Shown here one piece after another: positions 32,841-41,232 of a stretch of 47,217 bases of DNA. Within the stretch, counting starts at the first letter, position 1. Each line of letters opens with the position of its first letter. The stretch lies in assembly GCA_944325665.1 (NCBI GenBank), contig CALVAY010000014.1:1-47217 (forward strand), written 5' to 3'. The position numbers and the translations under genes were made by a program. This stretch comes from Candidatus Gastranaerophilales bacterium. GTDB taxonomy: Bacteria; Cyanobacteriota; Vampirovibrionia; Gastranaerophilales; Gastranaerophilaceae. The notes beneath the pieces were generated by a model that ran no database searches, was not told the DNA's origin, and worked only from the letters and a program-made list of their open reading frames with translations.

Positions 32841-33975
32841 CGAAATCCTCTCCAACGGTAAAGTTCTTCCTGTATATTCCTTGTCCGATTTTTGTAAATA
32901 ATTTTTTGTTAACAAAAGTATCTACGACATTCCAAAATTCATCTTTTGTTATGTTGATGTATTTACAAAATTGCTCTATATATTGCTCTCCGCATTTACC
33001 GTCGTATTCGTTTATAAGCCAAATTGCATCTTCTCTAGTGAGGTACCCTTCTCTTATATCATAACAAGCTTCATCAGTAGTTATGCCAAAGCCAAATTTA
33101 TAATATTTAATCATTTGATTAACTAAGGCAAAATCGCTATCTAATGAATTATAGCGCCTGTACCTTCCAAGGTCGTGCAAGTCTTCCCTGTCCCTACACC
33201 ACAAGCCTCTTGCGATTGAGAAGCTGGCGTTTTTAATTTGAGACCACTCTTTTGCATAACTTTGTAAATAGATTGCCTTTATCCCTTTTGCCCTGCACTT
33301 TTCTATATCCGGAAATTCATACATAAATAAATCTTTAAGTGTAATATCGTCAAAGCAAAGGTCTTTTGCCCTGCATCCACCCAGAGTATTTAGATTAACA
33401 ACGCCAAAAGCGTCTGAATTATCCTCTTGTGCTGTATTTGCAGTGCCGAGAGTCTGTACGGCATTTTCACCTTGAATTATGAGCGGAATATTAAACTTGT
33501 CCGCAATAATATATGCTGATGCCCAAAGGCAGTACTCGGAAGGTTTTACTATGTTGCCAAAACGATAAAAAGATTCTTTTGCCAGTTTTTTGCATATCTT
33601 TGGATTTGGTCTCATCTGAATAAGGTCAAAACCCCAATTAGCAAGATTATCCAAATTGTGTCTGCCTATTTCGGTTATGCAATCAGGTGTGGAATTTACA
33701 AGCAACACATTTAATCCAAGCTTTTCTTTTGCATAAATCGCTTGAAAGGTAGAGTCCTTCCCTCCGGATACGCCTATTACGGCATCGTAAGTATTTCTTT
33801 TATTGGCTTCTTTTTTTGCCCAACTTGCAATTTCTTTTAGTTCGGCCTCTCTTTTTGTCCAATCTATGTATTTATTTTTTTTATCTTCATATTTACATGC
33901 ATAACAAATTTGATTTTCATCAAATTTTATTCCGGGTCTGGTATCGGGTTGTAAACATTTTTTGCAATATTTCAT
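32824..33975 (-). CDS. N-acetyl sugar amidotransferase (WbpG/PseA-like)
   Basis: 383 residues. The N-terminal zinc-binding CKKCLQPDTRPGI and CYACKYE are hallmarks of the family, as is the PP-loop ATPase motif VIGVSGGKDST (about 66-76). Relatives convert an N-acetyl group on nonulosonic acids or hexoses to an acetamidino group; PseA does so on pseudaminic acid. The HisH/HisF-like ammonia-supplying partners often found beside WbpG are absent. AAGGAGA gives a strong start. Its ATG overlaps by one base a stop codon of an upstream reading frame remnant. Confidence 0.87.
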   Translation of the reverse strand: MKYCKKCLQPDTRPGIKFDENQICYACKYEDKKNKYIDWTKREAELKEIASWAKKEANKRNTYDAVIGVSGGKDSTFQAIYAKEKLGLNVLLVNSTPDCITEIGRHNLDNLANWGFDLIQMRPNPKICKKLAKESFYRFGNIVKPSEYCLWASAYIIADKFNIPLIIQGENAVQTLGTANTAQEDNSDAFGVVNLNTLGGCRAKDLCFDDITLKDLFMYEFPDIEKCRAKGIKAIYLQSYAKEWSQIKNASFSIARGLWCRDREDLHDLGRYRRYNSLDSDFALVNQMIKYYKFGFGITTDEACYDIREGYLTREDAIWLINEYDGKCGEQYIEQFCKYINITKDEFWNVVDTFVNKKLFTKIGQGIYRKNFTVGEDFDERNI

Positions 33976-34052
33976 TAATTTCTCCTTGTGCTTCCAATTG
34001 GATATAAATCTATTTCATTTATATAGCATTTTTTCTTAAAGACTTGAGGATT
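33975..34052 (-). other. Possible 3' remnant of a lost gene between pseI and the amidotransferase
   Basis: The 204-base gap 33976-34179 has no intact gene. A 25-codon minus-strand reading contains KKKCYINEIDLYPIGSTRRN and its TAA overlaps the amidotransferase ATG as TAATG, exactly like a coupled upstream gene. It is cut by a stop at 34053. Another frame upstream reads DIIRRAIRHFKPYNRNGMIL. I do not recognise the parent family. Chance cannot be excluded. Confidence 0.35.
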
Positions 34053-34179
34053 TTAATATCATACCGTTTCTATTGTAAGGTTTGAAATGCCTTATTGCTC
34101 GTCTTATGATATCTTGTTTTGCTCTTTGATAGTTTTATTGGATATGTCTAGAGATAAACTCACTCTGTTTTTTGCAGAA

Positions 34180-35202
34180 TTAAGTATCCGTTATGTCGTC
34201 TTTTCTAAGTGCATCTCCAAATTTTAAATCTTTGTTTGAAGTTTTACCAATGATATCACTATAATATCTTGGATGCAACCCGTAATTTGGTCTAATAGAG
34301 CGGACATTTTCGGGTGTAAATTTTTCACCTTTTTTTATATCCTTAACCACAAAAAGAGAACGGGCACCCTTTCTTAGATTTTCATTTACATTATAGTTTA
34401 TATTACCGATAGCCAGTTCTGTTTCTCTGACTTTTTCAACCATTAGTTTAAACTCCTCCTTGTTAAGTGAAAATCCACTATCTTCACCCCCCAAGGATCT
34501 ATCAAGCGTAAAGTGTTTTTCAATTACTCTTGCGCCCATTGCAACTGCACAAATAGGGGGAACTATGCTTATTGAGTGATCACTTAGACCTATTTTTACG
34601 CCCTGGGGTGAGAATCTTTCTATCATATCTTTAATTGTTAGCAAATTCATATCTTCAACTTTTGCCGGATATGATGAAGTACATTTTAGTATGGTTATAT
34701 CATTATTTCCGACAGACTTGCAAGTATTAATGGCTTCCTGTATTTCTTCAAGAGTTGAAATGCCAACGGAAATAATCATTGGTTTCATCTTTGAAGCGGT
34801 ATATTTAATTAAGGGAAAATCTATTGCTTCAAATGAAGCTATTTTATACATTTGAACATTGAGACTTTCTAAAAAATCAACAGCGGTATAGTCAAAAGGA
34901 GTTGAGAAGAAATCTATTCCTATTTTATCAGCATAATCCTTTAACTCTTTTTGCCATTCCCAAGGTGTTGATGCACTTTTGTAAACATCGTACATGTATC
35001 TGTTGTCCCAAAGTGTTCCACCGGAGATTTTAAAGTAATCATTCTTGCAATCCAATGTAATTGTGTCTGCCGTATAAGTCTGTATTTTAACTGCATCAGC
35101 ACCGCATGCCTTAGCTTCTTCTATAATTTTTTTGGCAAGTTTCTTGTCTCCGCAATGATTTGCCGACATTTCGGCTATGATGTAAACGCTATTCATTTTC
35201 AT
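34180..35202 (-). CDS. pseI: Pseudaminic acid synthase
   Basis: 340 residues of the NeuB family. It condenses the 6-deoxy-AltdiNAc sugar with phosphoenolpyruvate. The TIM barrel has IIAEMSANHCGD (8-19), VKIQTYTADT, FFSTPFDYTAVDFL, ISVGIST, LKCTSSYPA, IGLSDHS and RVIEKHFTLDRS; the C-terminal SAF domain follows (from about 280). The segment YKSASTPWEWQ and GGEDSGFSL favour PseI over the sialic acid (NeuB) or legionaminic acid (LegI) synthases. It is the last gene of the tightly packed pseB-led run, with a 14-base overlap upstream. Confidence 0.9.
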   Translation of the reverse strand: MKMNSVYIIAEMSANHCGDKKLAKKIIEEAKACGADAVKIQTYTADTITLDCKNDYFKISGGTLWDNRYMYDVYKSASTPWEWQKELKDYADKIGIDFFSTPFDYTAVDFLESLNVQMYKIASFEAIDFPLIKYTASKMKPMIISVGISTLEEIQEAINTCKSVGNNDITILKCTSSYPAKVEDMNLLTIKDMIERFSPQGVKIGLSDHSISIVPPICAVAMGARVIEKHFTLDRSLGGEDSGFSLNKEEFKLMVEKVRETELAIGNINYNVNENLRKGARSLFVVKDIKKGEKFTPENVRSIRPNYGLHPRYYSDIIGKTSNKDLKFGDALRKDDITDT

Positions 35203-35833
35203 ACTTCCTTAAGCAGACTGTTTCAAAAGTGGAATATTTTTTTCTATCTATGCAGTCAAACCATATATCCTCTTGTTCTTCAATTTTTTTGAGCCCTTCT
35301 AAAAATTCATTATTCAACTGTTCTTTTTTTACAACTATTACGCCTGAGTCATCGGCTATAATTATTGCACCATCAAGTTCTTTTTTTCTTCTTTCATAGT
35401 ATTCGCTATCAATTCCTGTGTCTTTGTTTATGCAGCCAATAGGACTTGTTCCGGCTGCCCATATAGGGTAGTCCTCTTTGATTAGTGTGTGCACATCTCT
35501 CACAAAACCGTTTGTAACTATCCCACAAGCCCCTCTGTATAGGAGTGCATATTTTGCAACTAATGAGCCAAAAAGGGCTCTGCTTTTGCAATTTACACTC
35601 TCTGCATATACTACGCATTTTTTTGGTGCATTTTGTATAAAATAGTGTAAATACCAGTTTGATTCGTTAAAAGATGGTGCGTAGAATAGTCTTCCAACAG
35701 CTCGTTTTCTTGGTGTTAATGAAAACATTTTTTCGTCCAGCAGTCCAGTCTTATTAAGGACATCAGCTATTTCAGTTGTGGAAACTTTATTTTCTTCTAT
35801 GTAATCTATTATTTCATCAACAATATTAGTCAT
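35189..35833 (-). CDS. RraA-like / HMG-aldolase family protein
   Basis: 214 residues. The family core is clear: GSLVAKYALLYRGACGIV, then TNGFVRDV (Arg-Asp that bind the pyruvate moiety and metal, about 113-120), DYPIWAAGTSP and IIADDSGVIVV. Relatives are 4-hydroxy-4-methyl-2-oxoglutarate/oxaloacetate aldolases and the RNase E regulator RraA; the latter is restricted in distribution. Its place inside a nonulosonate operon, sharing one base with the next gene, suggests an aldol or decarboxylase step on a keto-acid. The exact reaction is unknown. Confidence 0.78.
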   Translation of the reverse strand: MTNIVDEIIDYIEENKVSTTEIADVLNKTGLLDEKMFSLTPRKRAVGRLFYAPSFNESNWYLHYFIQNAPKKCVVYAESVNCKSRALFGSLVAKYALLYRGACGIVTNGFVRDVHTLIKEDYPIWAAGTSPIGCINKDTGIDSEYYERRKKELDGAIIIADDSGVIVVKKEQLNNEFLEGLKKIEEQEDIWFDCIDRKKYSTFETVCLRKYENE

Positions 35834-36624
35834 TATACGCCTCCAACGTGTTTTTCAATATTTTTGTATGCTATATTTTGAGCTTTTTCGATACTTATTC
35901 CTTTTGAAAAATATTCAAATCTCTCTCTTAGTTTTTTATGAGTTATTTCAGGAAAATCTGTACCTATACATATTCTTCTGTCAAAATTTTTAAATAAATA
36001 TTTTATATCTAAATCCACAGAACTTTCTTCATATTTGCAAATTGTAAAAGAAAGGTCAAATAAAACATTCTTAAAAACATACGCCATATTTATTAATTCA
36101 AGTGCGTAAATGCCACCACTGTGCAATAAAACAATTTTTTCATTTTCAATTCGCGATAATAGTTGCATTAACTCTTGCAAATTATTTCTTAAACCTAATT
36201 TTTTATCAGAAAAATATGTGCACAAAAATACGTTTAAAGACAAGTCATTCGCAGTTTTGACAATGTTTTCAAGCTGATTGTTTGTCAGGTTTATGTTTGA
36301 AAATCGGGGGTGGATTTTAATGCCAATATAGCCAAGTTTTTTTAAATATTTTAAGTAATTTGCAAGCTCATCTTGGTGCGAAAAATCGAATAAGTCAAAA
36401 AATGCAACCGGCAAAAGTTTGTCTTTGTATTTTTTAACTGTCTCAATGTATTTCTTTTCTTCATAATTGCCGATATTTTTCATTCCGACAGCAATAGCTT
36501 TTTTAATTTTATTTTCATTCATTGAGCTAATGAGTGCATCAAAACCAGCCAAACCCTTATATTTTTCGTTTGTCCAGTTAGAATCTATGGTTGGGTGTGC
36601 TAATGTGTCAAATATTTTTATCAT
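35833..36624 (-). CDS. Amidohydrolase-like TIM-barrel metalloenzyme
   Basis: 263 residues from the ATG at 36624; the longer reading enters the upstream gene. The N-terminal FDTLAHPTID takes the place of the metal-binding HxH motif of the amidohydrolase-2/TatD group, though only one His is kept. IGIKIHPRF (Lys/His), IVLLHSGG (His) and CIGTDFPE (Asp) follow in the right order. It likely hydrolyses or decarboxylates a small acid or amide. Nonulosonate operons do not usually have this gene. Overlap with the methyltransferase gene is 17 bases. Confidence 0.7.
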   Translation of the reverse strand: MIKIFDTLAHPTIDSNWTNEKYKGLAGFDALISSMNENKIKKAIAVGMKNIGNYEEKKYIETVKKYKDKLLPVAFFDLFDFSHQDELANYLKYLKKLGYIGIKIHPRFSNINLTNNQLENIVKTANDLSLNVFLCTYFSDKKLGLRNNLQELMQLLSRIENEKIVLLHSGGIYALELINMAYVFKNVLFDLSFTICKYEESSVDLDIKYLFKNFDRRICIGTDFPEITHKKLRERFEYFSKGISIEKAQNIAYKNIEKHVGGV

Positions 36625-37279
36625 TTTTATACTTCTTAAAAATTGTGTCCGATTTTTCAAAAGAGTCGTCTTTAAATACGAAAATTGAAAATTCAAAGGG
36701 CATATAATCGCTTCTTAAGACCACATTTCTGGATAATTCATATGCAAAGGATAATATTTTTTCAGGAGTTGCATAGAAGATATGTTCGTCTTTGTAGTCA
36801 ACTTTGTCTGAAATAAAATCAAAAGAAAAGCCGTCTTTTGATATTTCATAAGCTTTTTTCATAACACTTTTTATAAAATCATAATTGCCTTCTTTTTCAA
36901 ATTTATGATTAAAAGGGCCTGAAGCTATGCACCAATCTATATTTTCCCTTATGTTGATTTTTAAAAAATCGCCAATATAAAAATGAGCGTCAGGGTATAG
37001 TTCTCTACCCTCTTTAATTAAATTTTCGCATAAATCGCAGCCTATATATTGATAGGCTTGAGTCTTTTGTCTTAAGGTTTTGTTTAAATCCCCAAAACCG
37101 CAGCCTATGTCCAATATTGTCTTGTTTTCACAGTTGTATAGAGAGGTTAGGATGTCAAATCTTATGTCTTGTTTGCCTTTTAGCCAGCCTAAAGTTTTTG
37201 GCGAATAACCAAATTCTTTATACCTTTCATTGTATCTCTCTATTGTTATTTTTATTTCCTTTTCATCCATTTTATTCAT
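36608..37279 (-). CDS. Class I SAM-dependent methyltransferase
   Basis: 223 residues. Motif I is ILDIGCGFGDLNKTL (about 55-69) and the acidic residue follows in YIGCDLCENLI. IDWCIASGPFNHKF replaces the usual post-I motif. No zinc ribbon is present, unlike the other methyltransferase of the island. The N-terminus RYNERYKEFGYSPKTLGW is typical of methyltransferases found in polysaccharide and flagellin-glycan clusters. Overlaps the ATP-grasp gene by eight bases. The acceptor is unknown. Confidence 0.8.
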   Translation of the reverse strand: MNKMDEKEIKITIERYNERYKEFGYSPKTLGWLKGKQDIRFDILTSLYNCENKTILDIGCGFGDLNKTLRQKTQAYQYIGCDLCENLIKEGRELYPDAHFYIGDFLKINIRENIDWCIASGPFNHKFEKEGNYDFIKSVMKKAYEISKDGFSFDFISDKVDYKDEHIFYATPEKILSFAYELSRNVVLRSDYMPFEFSIFVFKDDSFEKSDTIFKKYKNDKNI

Positions 37280-38495
37280 TGAATAAATCCTTATAAAATT
37301 CTTTTTCTGCTTTTTTTACATTTTCTATGGTTAAAAGTTCTTTAGGGCCTATTAATATTTCATAACCGTATCTGTCGGTATCCTGTTTTAAGGTGGGGTA
37401 TATTTTATTTAAGATTATATTGGACCTGTCAAAATATGGACTTGATATTTTTGGGTTCAGATAATTTGTAATATTTGTTACCTTTCTTACGGGTTTATTT
37501 GGTTTCATGTCATAAAAGTAATACATGGCACTTATATTATTTTGTGGCAATAAACCGTTTGTTATTTTTTTACCATTTAGTACATCTATAAATTCTTGAA
37601 GAAAAACTTTGCTTGTACCTGCTTGAGCTAAATGACTTGCAATAAAACCGCTTGATCTTGCTCCTAATTCTACGGGGGAGAGTTCGCCATTTTCTTTTAA
37701 GATTATCTCCAAGTGTCCGAGAGTGTTTTTCAACCCTAATGTTTTATAACATTTTATGCCGGTTTCAGCTATCTTATTTTGCAATTTTTGGTCGACATCC
37801 AATGCATTGTAATGAAGCTTTATGGCAACTTTATTTTTTGGAGCATTTTGGGTATGATATTTTTTTGATATTCCAAAAACCGAGACATTGCCATAATTAT
37901 CACCAAGCATTTCAACTGTGAATTCTGTTCCGTCTATAAATTCTTCAATATTTACAAAACTATTTTGCGAGTTATCTTTTGCATAATTAAATGCTTGCTC
38001 GATTGCACAAGTGGTAGAATTTTTATCTAAAATAGTTATACCTCTTGATGCACAAGAGTCTGATGGTTTTATGATAACTTTGTGTTCTTTATTTAAATCA
38101 ATTATTTTTTCAGGATTGAATGTGTCAAGTGCAAAACTTATCCTGTTTAGCAAATTGTTTTCAGACCATACCTTGTGCATTAAATTTTTATTGTGTGCAT
38201 TCATTATAGCATCTTTTGGCGCATAAAGCAGGTTAAAATATTTGCAAAGTTCTCTTTGTGCAAGTCCTGCATTATCCATTGAGGTATAAACAATTTGCAC
38301 ATTATTTACACCCTCTTTTTTTATTATATTTACAACATTTGGATCTGTTGCGTCATATAAAATATGTTTATCGCACTTTAAATTAATGTTTTCTCTGTAA
38401 TCTACAACAATTACGTTTAGACCTAATTTATGGAACAAATCTACAATTCCAATATTTAAAGGCTGTCCGCCCAATATTATAGCGTTATTTTCCAT
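37272..38495 (-). CDS. ATP-grasp ligase
   Basis: 407 residues with a full ATP-grasp plan: an N-terminal Rossmann-like domain (ILGGQPLNIGIVDLF), then VIIKPSDSCASRGITIL (nucleotide-binding Lys and glycine loop, about 141), NIEEFIDGTEFTVEML (about 185), and GHLEIILKENGELSPVELGARSSG (Glu/Asn metal ligands, about 270). Such enzymes form amide or ester bonds from an acyl phosphate. In this operon it may join an amino acid or hydroxy acid to an amino sugar. It overlaps the TIM-barrel gene upstream by 11 bases. Confidence 0.87.
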   Translation of the reverse strand: MENNAIILGGQPLNIGIVDLFHKLGLNVIVVDYRENINLKCDKHILYDATDPNVVNIIKKEGVNNVQIVYTSMDNAGLAQRELCKYFNLLYAPKDAIMNAHNKNLMHKVWSENNLLNRISFALDTFNPEKIIDLNKEHKVIIKPSDSCASRGITILDKNSTTCAIEQAFNYAKDNSQNSFVNIEEFIDGTEFTVEMLGDNYGNVSVFGISKKYHTQNAPKNKVAIKLHYNALDVDQKLQNKIAETGIKCYKTLGLKNTLGHLEIILKENGELSPVELGARSSGFIASHLAQAGTSKVFLQEFIDVLNGKKITNGLLPQNNISAMYYFYDMKPNKPVRKVTNITNYLNPKISSPYFDRSNIILNKIYPTLKQDTDRYGYEILIGPKELLTIENVKKAEKEFYKDLFNE

Positions 38496-39243
38496 TTATG
38501 TATTTTACATCCTCGATAAAATCTTCTAAGTTTTCTTTGCTATTTTTATTTGTTTCAATTGACAAACATTTGTCTTTACTAATTATACCCAGTATTTTCT
38601 TTATATCAAAATTTCCTTGACCAAAATGCAGATGTTTGTCAATCTCCGAATCAATTTCCCCGTCTGACAGGTGATACATTTTTGGATTTAATTTATTAAA
38701 TTCTCTAACATATAAATAGGGTTCAATATTCATTGAGTTTGCAGAGCATATACAGTGTCCTATATCAAGGCAAAAACCGCAATTTGTTTCGCTTATAATT
38801 TTTTTTATCTCTTCAATATTGTAACCTCTGCACAAATTTTGATTCCCTAATGGAGCCTTGTATGGCTTATTTTCTATGAGAAAATTTTTTGGATTAATGA
38901 ACTTTAGCTGTCTTATTGTTTCCTCGATATTTCCTTCTATTCCGCCGTGAATTACTGTGTATTTGGCGTTTAAGCTGCTTCTAAAGATTTCAACTTCTCT
39001 GTATGTCTCTTTATTGTATTCAAACTTTTCACTACTTGCCAAATTAACACCATGGGCAAAGTGGGGCGCGTGGAGAATATACGGGATGTTTAATTTTTTC
39101 CAATTTTCAAGGGTATTAAGAGTGTTCGGAACAACATACAGTTCGATGTAGTCGTAAACCCCAAGAGAATAAAGCCTTTGTGCTTCCCTTAGGTAACTTT
39201 CCGTATTTGTTGACCATAGTTTAAGACCTAATTTATACGTCAT
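38485..39243 (-). CDS. Sugar phosphate isomerase/epimerase-like TIM barrel (AP endonuclease 2 family)
   Basis: 252 residues. Putative metal ligands are spread as in the family: YIELYVV, HAPHFAHG, VIHGG, FLIENKP (Glu), FCLDIGHC (Asp, His), YHLSDGEID, HLHFGQGNFD and SIETNK (Glu). The fold is shared by xylose isomerase-like epimerases and endonuclease IV. In a carbohydrate operon an isomerase/epimerase role is more likely. Overlaps pseF by 11 bases and the ATP-grasp gene by 11 bases, so all are translated together. Confidence 0.78.
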   Translation of the reverse strand: MTYKLGLKLWSTNTESYLREAQRLYSLGVYDYIELYVVPNTLNTLENWKKLNIPYILHAPHFAHGVNLASSEKFEYNKETYREVEIFRSSLNAKYTVIHGGIEGNIEETIRQLKFINPKNFLIENKPYKAPLGNQNLCRGYNIEEIKKIISETNCGFCLDIGHCICSANSMNIEPYLYVREFNKLNPKMYHLSDGEIDSEIDKHLHFGQGNFDIKKILGIISKDKCLSIETNKNSKENLEDFIEDVKYINGK

Positions 39244-39916
39244 TTATTATCCTATACTTCATTTCTGCCATTTGCCAGTCCTCAAGTGTGTCTATGTCTT
39301 GGCATTGGTTTTCGTCAATTATGTACCCACAAGCCTTGTTTGACACCAGTGAATTGTTCTCATAAATTTTTTCAACTTTGCAAAAATAAAACATTCCTGC
39401 GTCAAAATACTTTGGCTCTATATCTTGCGAGCGGATATTTTGAGCATTTCTATCGTTTGGTACAAGAACTCCATTTTGAATTTTCATTGCCCACTCTATT
39501 GGTACAGGGTATTTGCAAACAGGCATTACCGAGTCAAACTCTTCCATTTTTCCGTACGCAAGTTTTAATGTTTCACTTTTTAAAAACGGAACACACGGGT
39601 ATATGCAACATAATGTATCAAATAAAACTCCGGTTTCTTTGTATTTGCATATAACTTCATCTATAACATCGAAAGTTGTGGCAAAGTCATCAGATGTCTT
39701 TGCTGAACGCATAAAAGGCACGTTTGCACCGTATTCTTTAGCAATATTTGCGATTTCTTCACTATCTGTTGAGACCATAATTTCATCAAATATGTTTGCG
39801 CCCTTGGCTGCCTCAATCGCGTAAGAGAGCATTGGTTTTCCCATAAAATCTTTAATATTTTTTTTGGGAATTCTTTTTGAACCGCCTCGGGCAGTTATTA
39901 TTGCAATTGTTCTCAT
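39233..39916 (-). CDS. pseF: Pseudaminic acid cytidylyltransferase
   Basis: 227 residues. The nucleotidyltransferase N-terminus IAIITARGGSKRIPKKNIKD (4-23) with MVSTDSEEIA and the metal Asp of QDIDTLEDWQMAE near residue 209 define the CMP-sialic acid synthetase-like family. PVCKYPVPIEWAM and PKYFDAGMFYF agree with PseF. It activates pseudaminic acid to CMP-Pse. The C-terminus has no fused PseG/PseH domain. It starts on the last base of the aminotransferase gene. Confidence 0.92.
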   Translation of the reverse strand: MRTIAIITARGGSKRIPKKNIKDFMGKPMLSYAIEAAKGANIFDEIMVSTDSEEIANIAKEYGANVPFMRSAKTSDDFATTFDVIDEVICKYKETGVLFDTLCCIYPCVPFLKSETLKLAYGKMEEFDSVMPVCKYPVPIEWAMKIQNGVLVPNDRNAQNIRSQDIEPKYFDAGMFYFCKVEKIYENNSLVSNKACGYIIDENQCQDIDTLEDWQMAEMKYRIINDV

Positions 39917-41232
39917 TAATTAATTCTCCCAAAGCCTTCTTGAACAACTTGCCCTTCAAGTTTTTCACCTACTTTGTTATTTTTAATCAGCACTGAAAGA
40001 TCTGCAAATACTTCATCTACCGCGTTAAGGTATTTTCTAACATGTTCTTCTTTATGGGCATACATGGAATAAAAACCTCCGCTTGCCAAAAATCCCTTTT
40101 TTAGCATTTCTTGAGTAAAATATGCTATGTTTGTCGAATGGTTTTGTTCAAAGCCAAAATGAATCATTGGTTTAAACCCGCCAATATGTATTTTAAGATC
40201 ATGTTTTTTTGCAAGCTCTTCCCAGCCTTGCCATACCATATCAGCAATTTTAACCAAATGCTTTGAAACATCATTTTTTACAAATTTGTTAATCATGGCA
40301 AGCGCTGCAACATTTCCCACTCTTTCTGTCCAGTTTGTGCTTGTAATAAAAGCTTCTTGCGCGAATTGCATTACCCATTTCTTGCCTATTACGGCAGAAA
40401 TTGGGAAGCCGTTGCCAAGGGCTTTTGAAAATACTGCTATATCGGGCTTAAAACCTAATTTTAAGTGTGCTCCACCATTGCAAATTCTAAAGCCTGCTGA
40501 AATTTCGTCTATAATTAAAGGAATATTTTTCTTTTTGGCCATTTCATGTATTGCTTCGATAAATTCTTTTGTTGGTTCAAAGTTTCTGATTGGCTCCATT
40601 ACAATAGCTGCTAAGTCATCGCCCGCTTTTTCAATAGCCTTGTTAAAATCTTCTATGTTGTTGTACAAAAAAGGTATAGCAGTATCTTTTAGTCCTTTTG
40701 GTACTCCGTTTGGATTTAATCCTTTTATCCAATGTTCATCCAATGCCTCTTTTTTGCCAAGATTGGCAGCCAAGTACCAATCCATCCAGCCATGGTAGCC
40801 ACAAAAAACGATTTTATCTTTCTTTGTAGCAACGCGCGCAATTCTTACAGCAACAGCCATTGCTTCACCGCCAGAGCGAGCAAAGCGCGCCATCTGTGCC
40901 CAAGGGTGAAGTTCGATAAGTTTTTTTGCAAGCTCAACCTCTTCGGGCGGATTAAGAGTTGTTGCAGAACCTTTGTTTATAACATCAATTACAGCTTTGT
41001 TAACATCTTCATCAGCGTAACCAAGCACGGTTGCCCCTATGCCGCCTATGGAAAAATCAAGATATTTATTGCCATCCAAGTCAGCAACTTCTACACCCTT
41101 AGCTTGAGCAAAATATGTTGGCCAAATTCCTCTTGAGAATCTGTCAGGTCTTTTTGACAGAAGTTGAGTCATTCCCGGAATTAATTCTACCGCTTCTTTT
41201 TGTAGTTCATCGCATTTTTTATTATTTAGCAT
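39916..41232 (-). CDS. Class III aminotransferase (glutamate-1-semialdehyde aminomutase-like)
   Basis: 438 residues of PLP fold type I. Blocks: YLDFSIGGIGATVLGYAD, FARSGGEAMAVAVRIAR, FCGYHGWMDWY, LIIDEISAGFR (PLP-binding Asp) and the Schiff-base Lys in VFSKALGNGFPISAVIG (about 268). This is close to HemL in sequence, but heme synthesis is unlikely here, because it lies between pseH and pseF in a nonulosonate operon. HemL-like enzymes are recurrent in such islands, presumably aminating or isomerising an additional amino/keto compound. Its start overlaps pseH by 11 bases. Confidence 0.85.
   Translation of the reverse strand: MLNNKKCDELQKEAVELIPGMTQLLSKRPDRFSRGIWPTYFAQAKGVEVADLDGNKYLDFSIGGIGATVLGYADEDVNKAVIDVINKGSATTLNPPEEVELAKKLIELHPWAQMARFARSGGEAMAVAVRIARVATKKDKIVFCGYHGWMDWYLAANLGKKEALDEHWIKGLNPNGVPKGLKDTAIPFLYNNIEDFNKAIEKAGDDLAAIVMEPIRNFEPTKEFIEAIHEMAKKKNIPLIIDEISAGFRICNGGAHLKLGFKPDIAVFSKALGNGFPISAVIGKKWVMQFAQEAFITSTNWTERVGNVAALAMINKFVKNDVSKHLVKIADMVWQGWEELAKKHDLKIHIGGFKPMIHFGFEQNHSTNIAYFTQEMLKKGFLASGGFYSMYAHKEEHVRKYLNAVDEVFADLSVLIKNNKVGEKLEGQVVQEGFGRIN

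Noticed and set aside
34180-35202. Legionaminic or sialic acid synthase instead of PseI
   Set aside because: The YKSASTPWEWQ and GGEDSGFSL segments and the accompanying PseB/PseC/PseF set fit pseudaminic acid better; no NeuC/LegG-type UDP-GlcNAc epimerase is present.
40286-40798. A 170-codon plus-strand open frame antisense to the class III aminotransferase
   Set aside because: It mirrors a well-conserved gene; no ribosome-binding site or recognisable domain.
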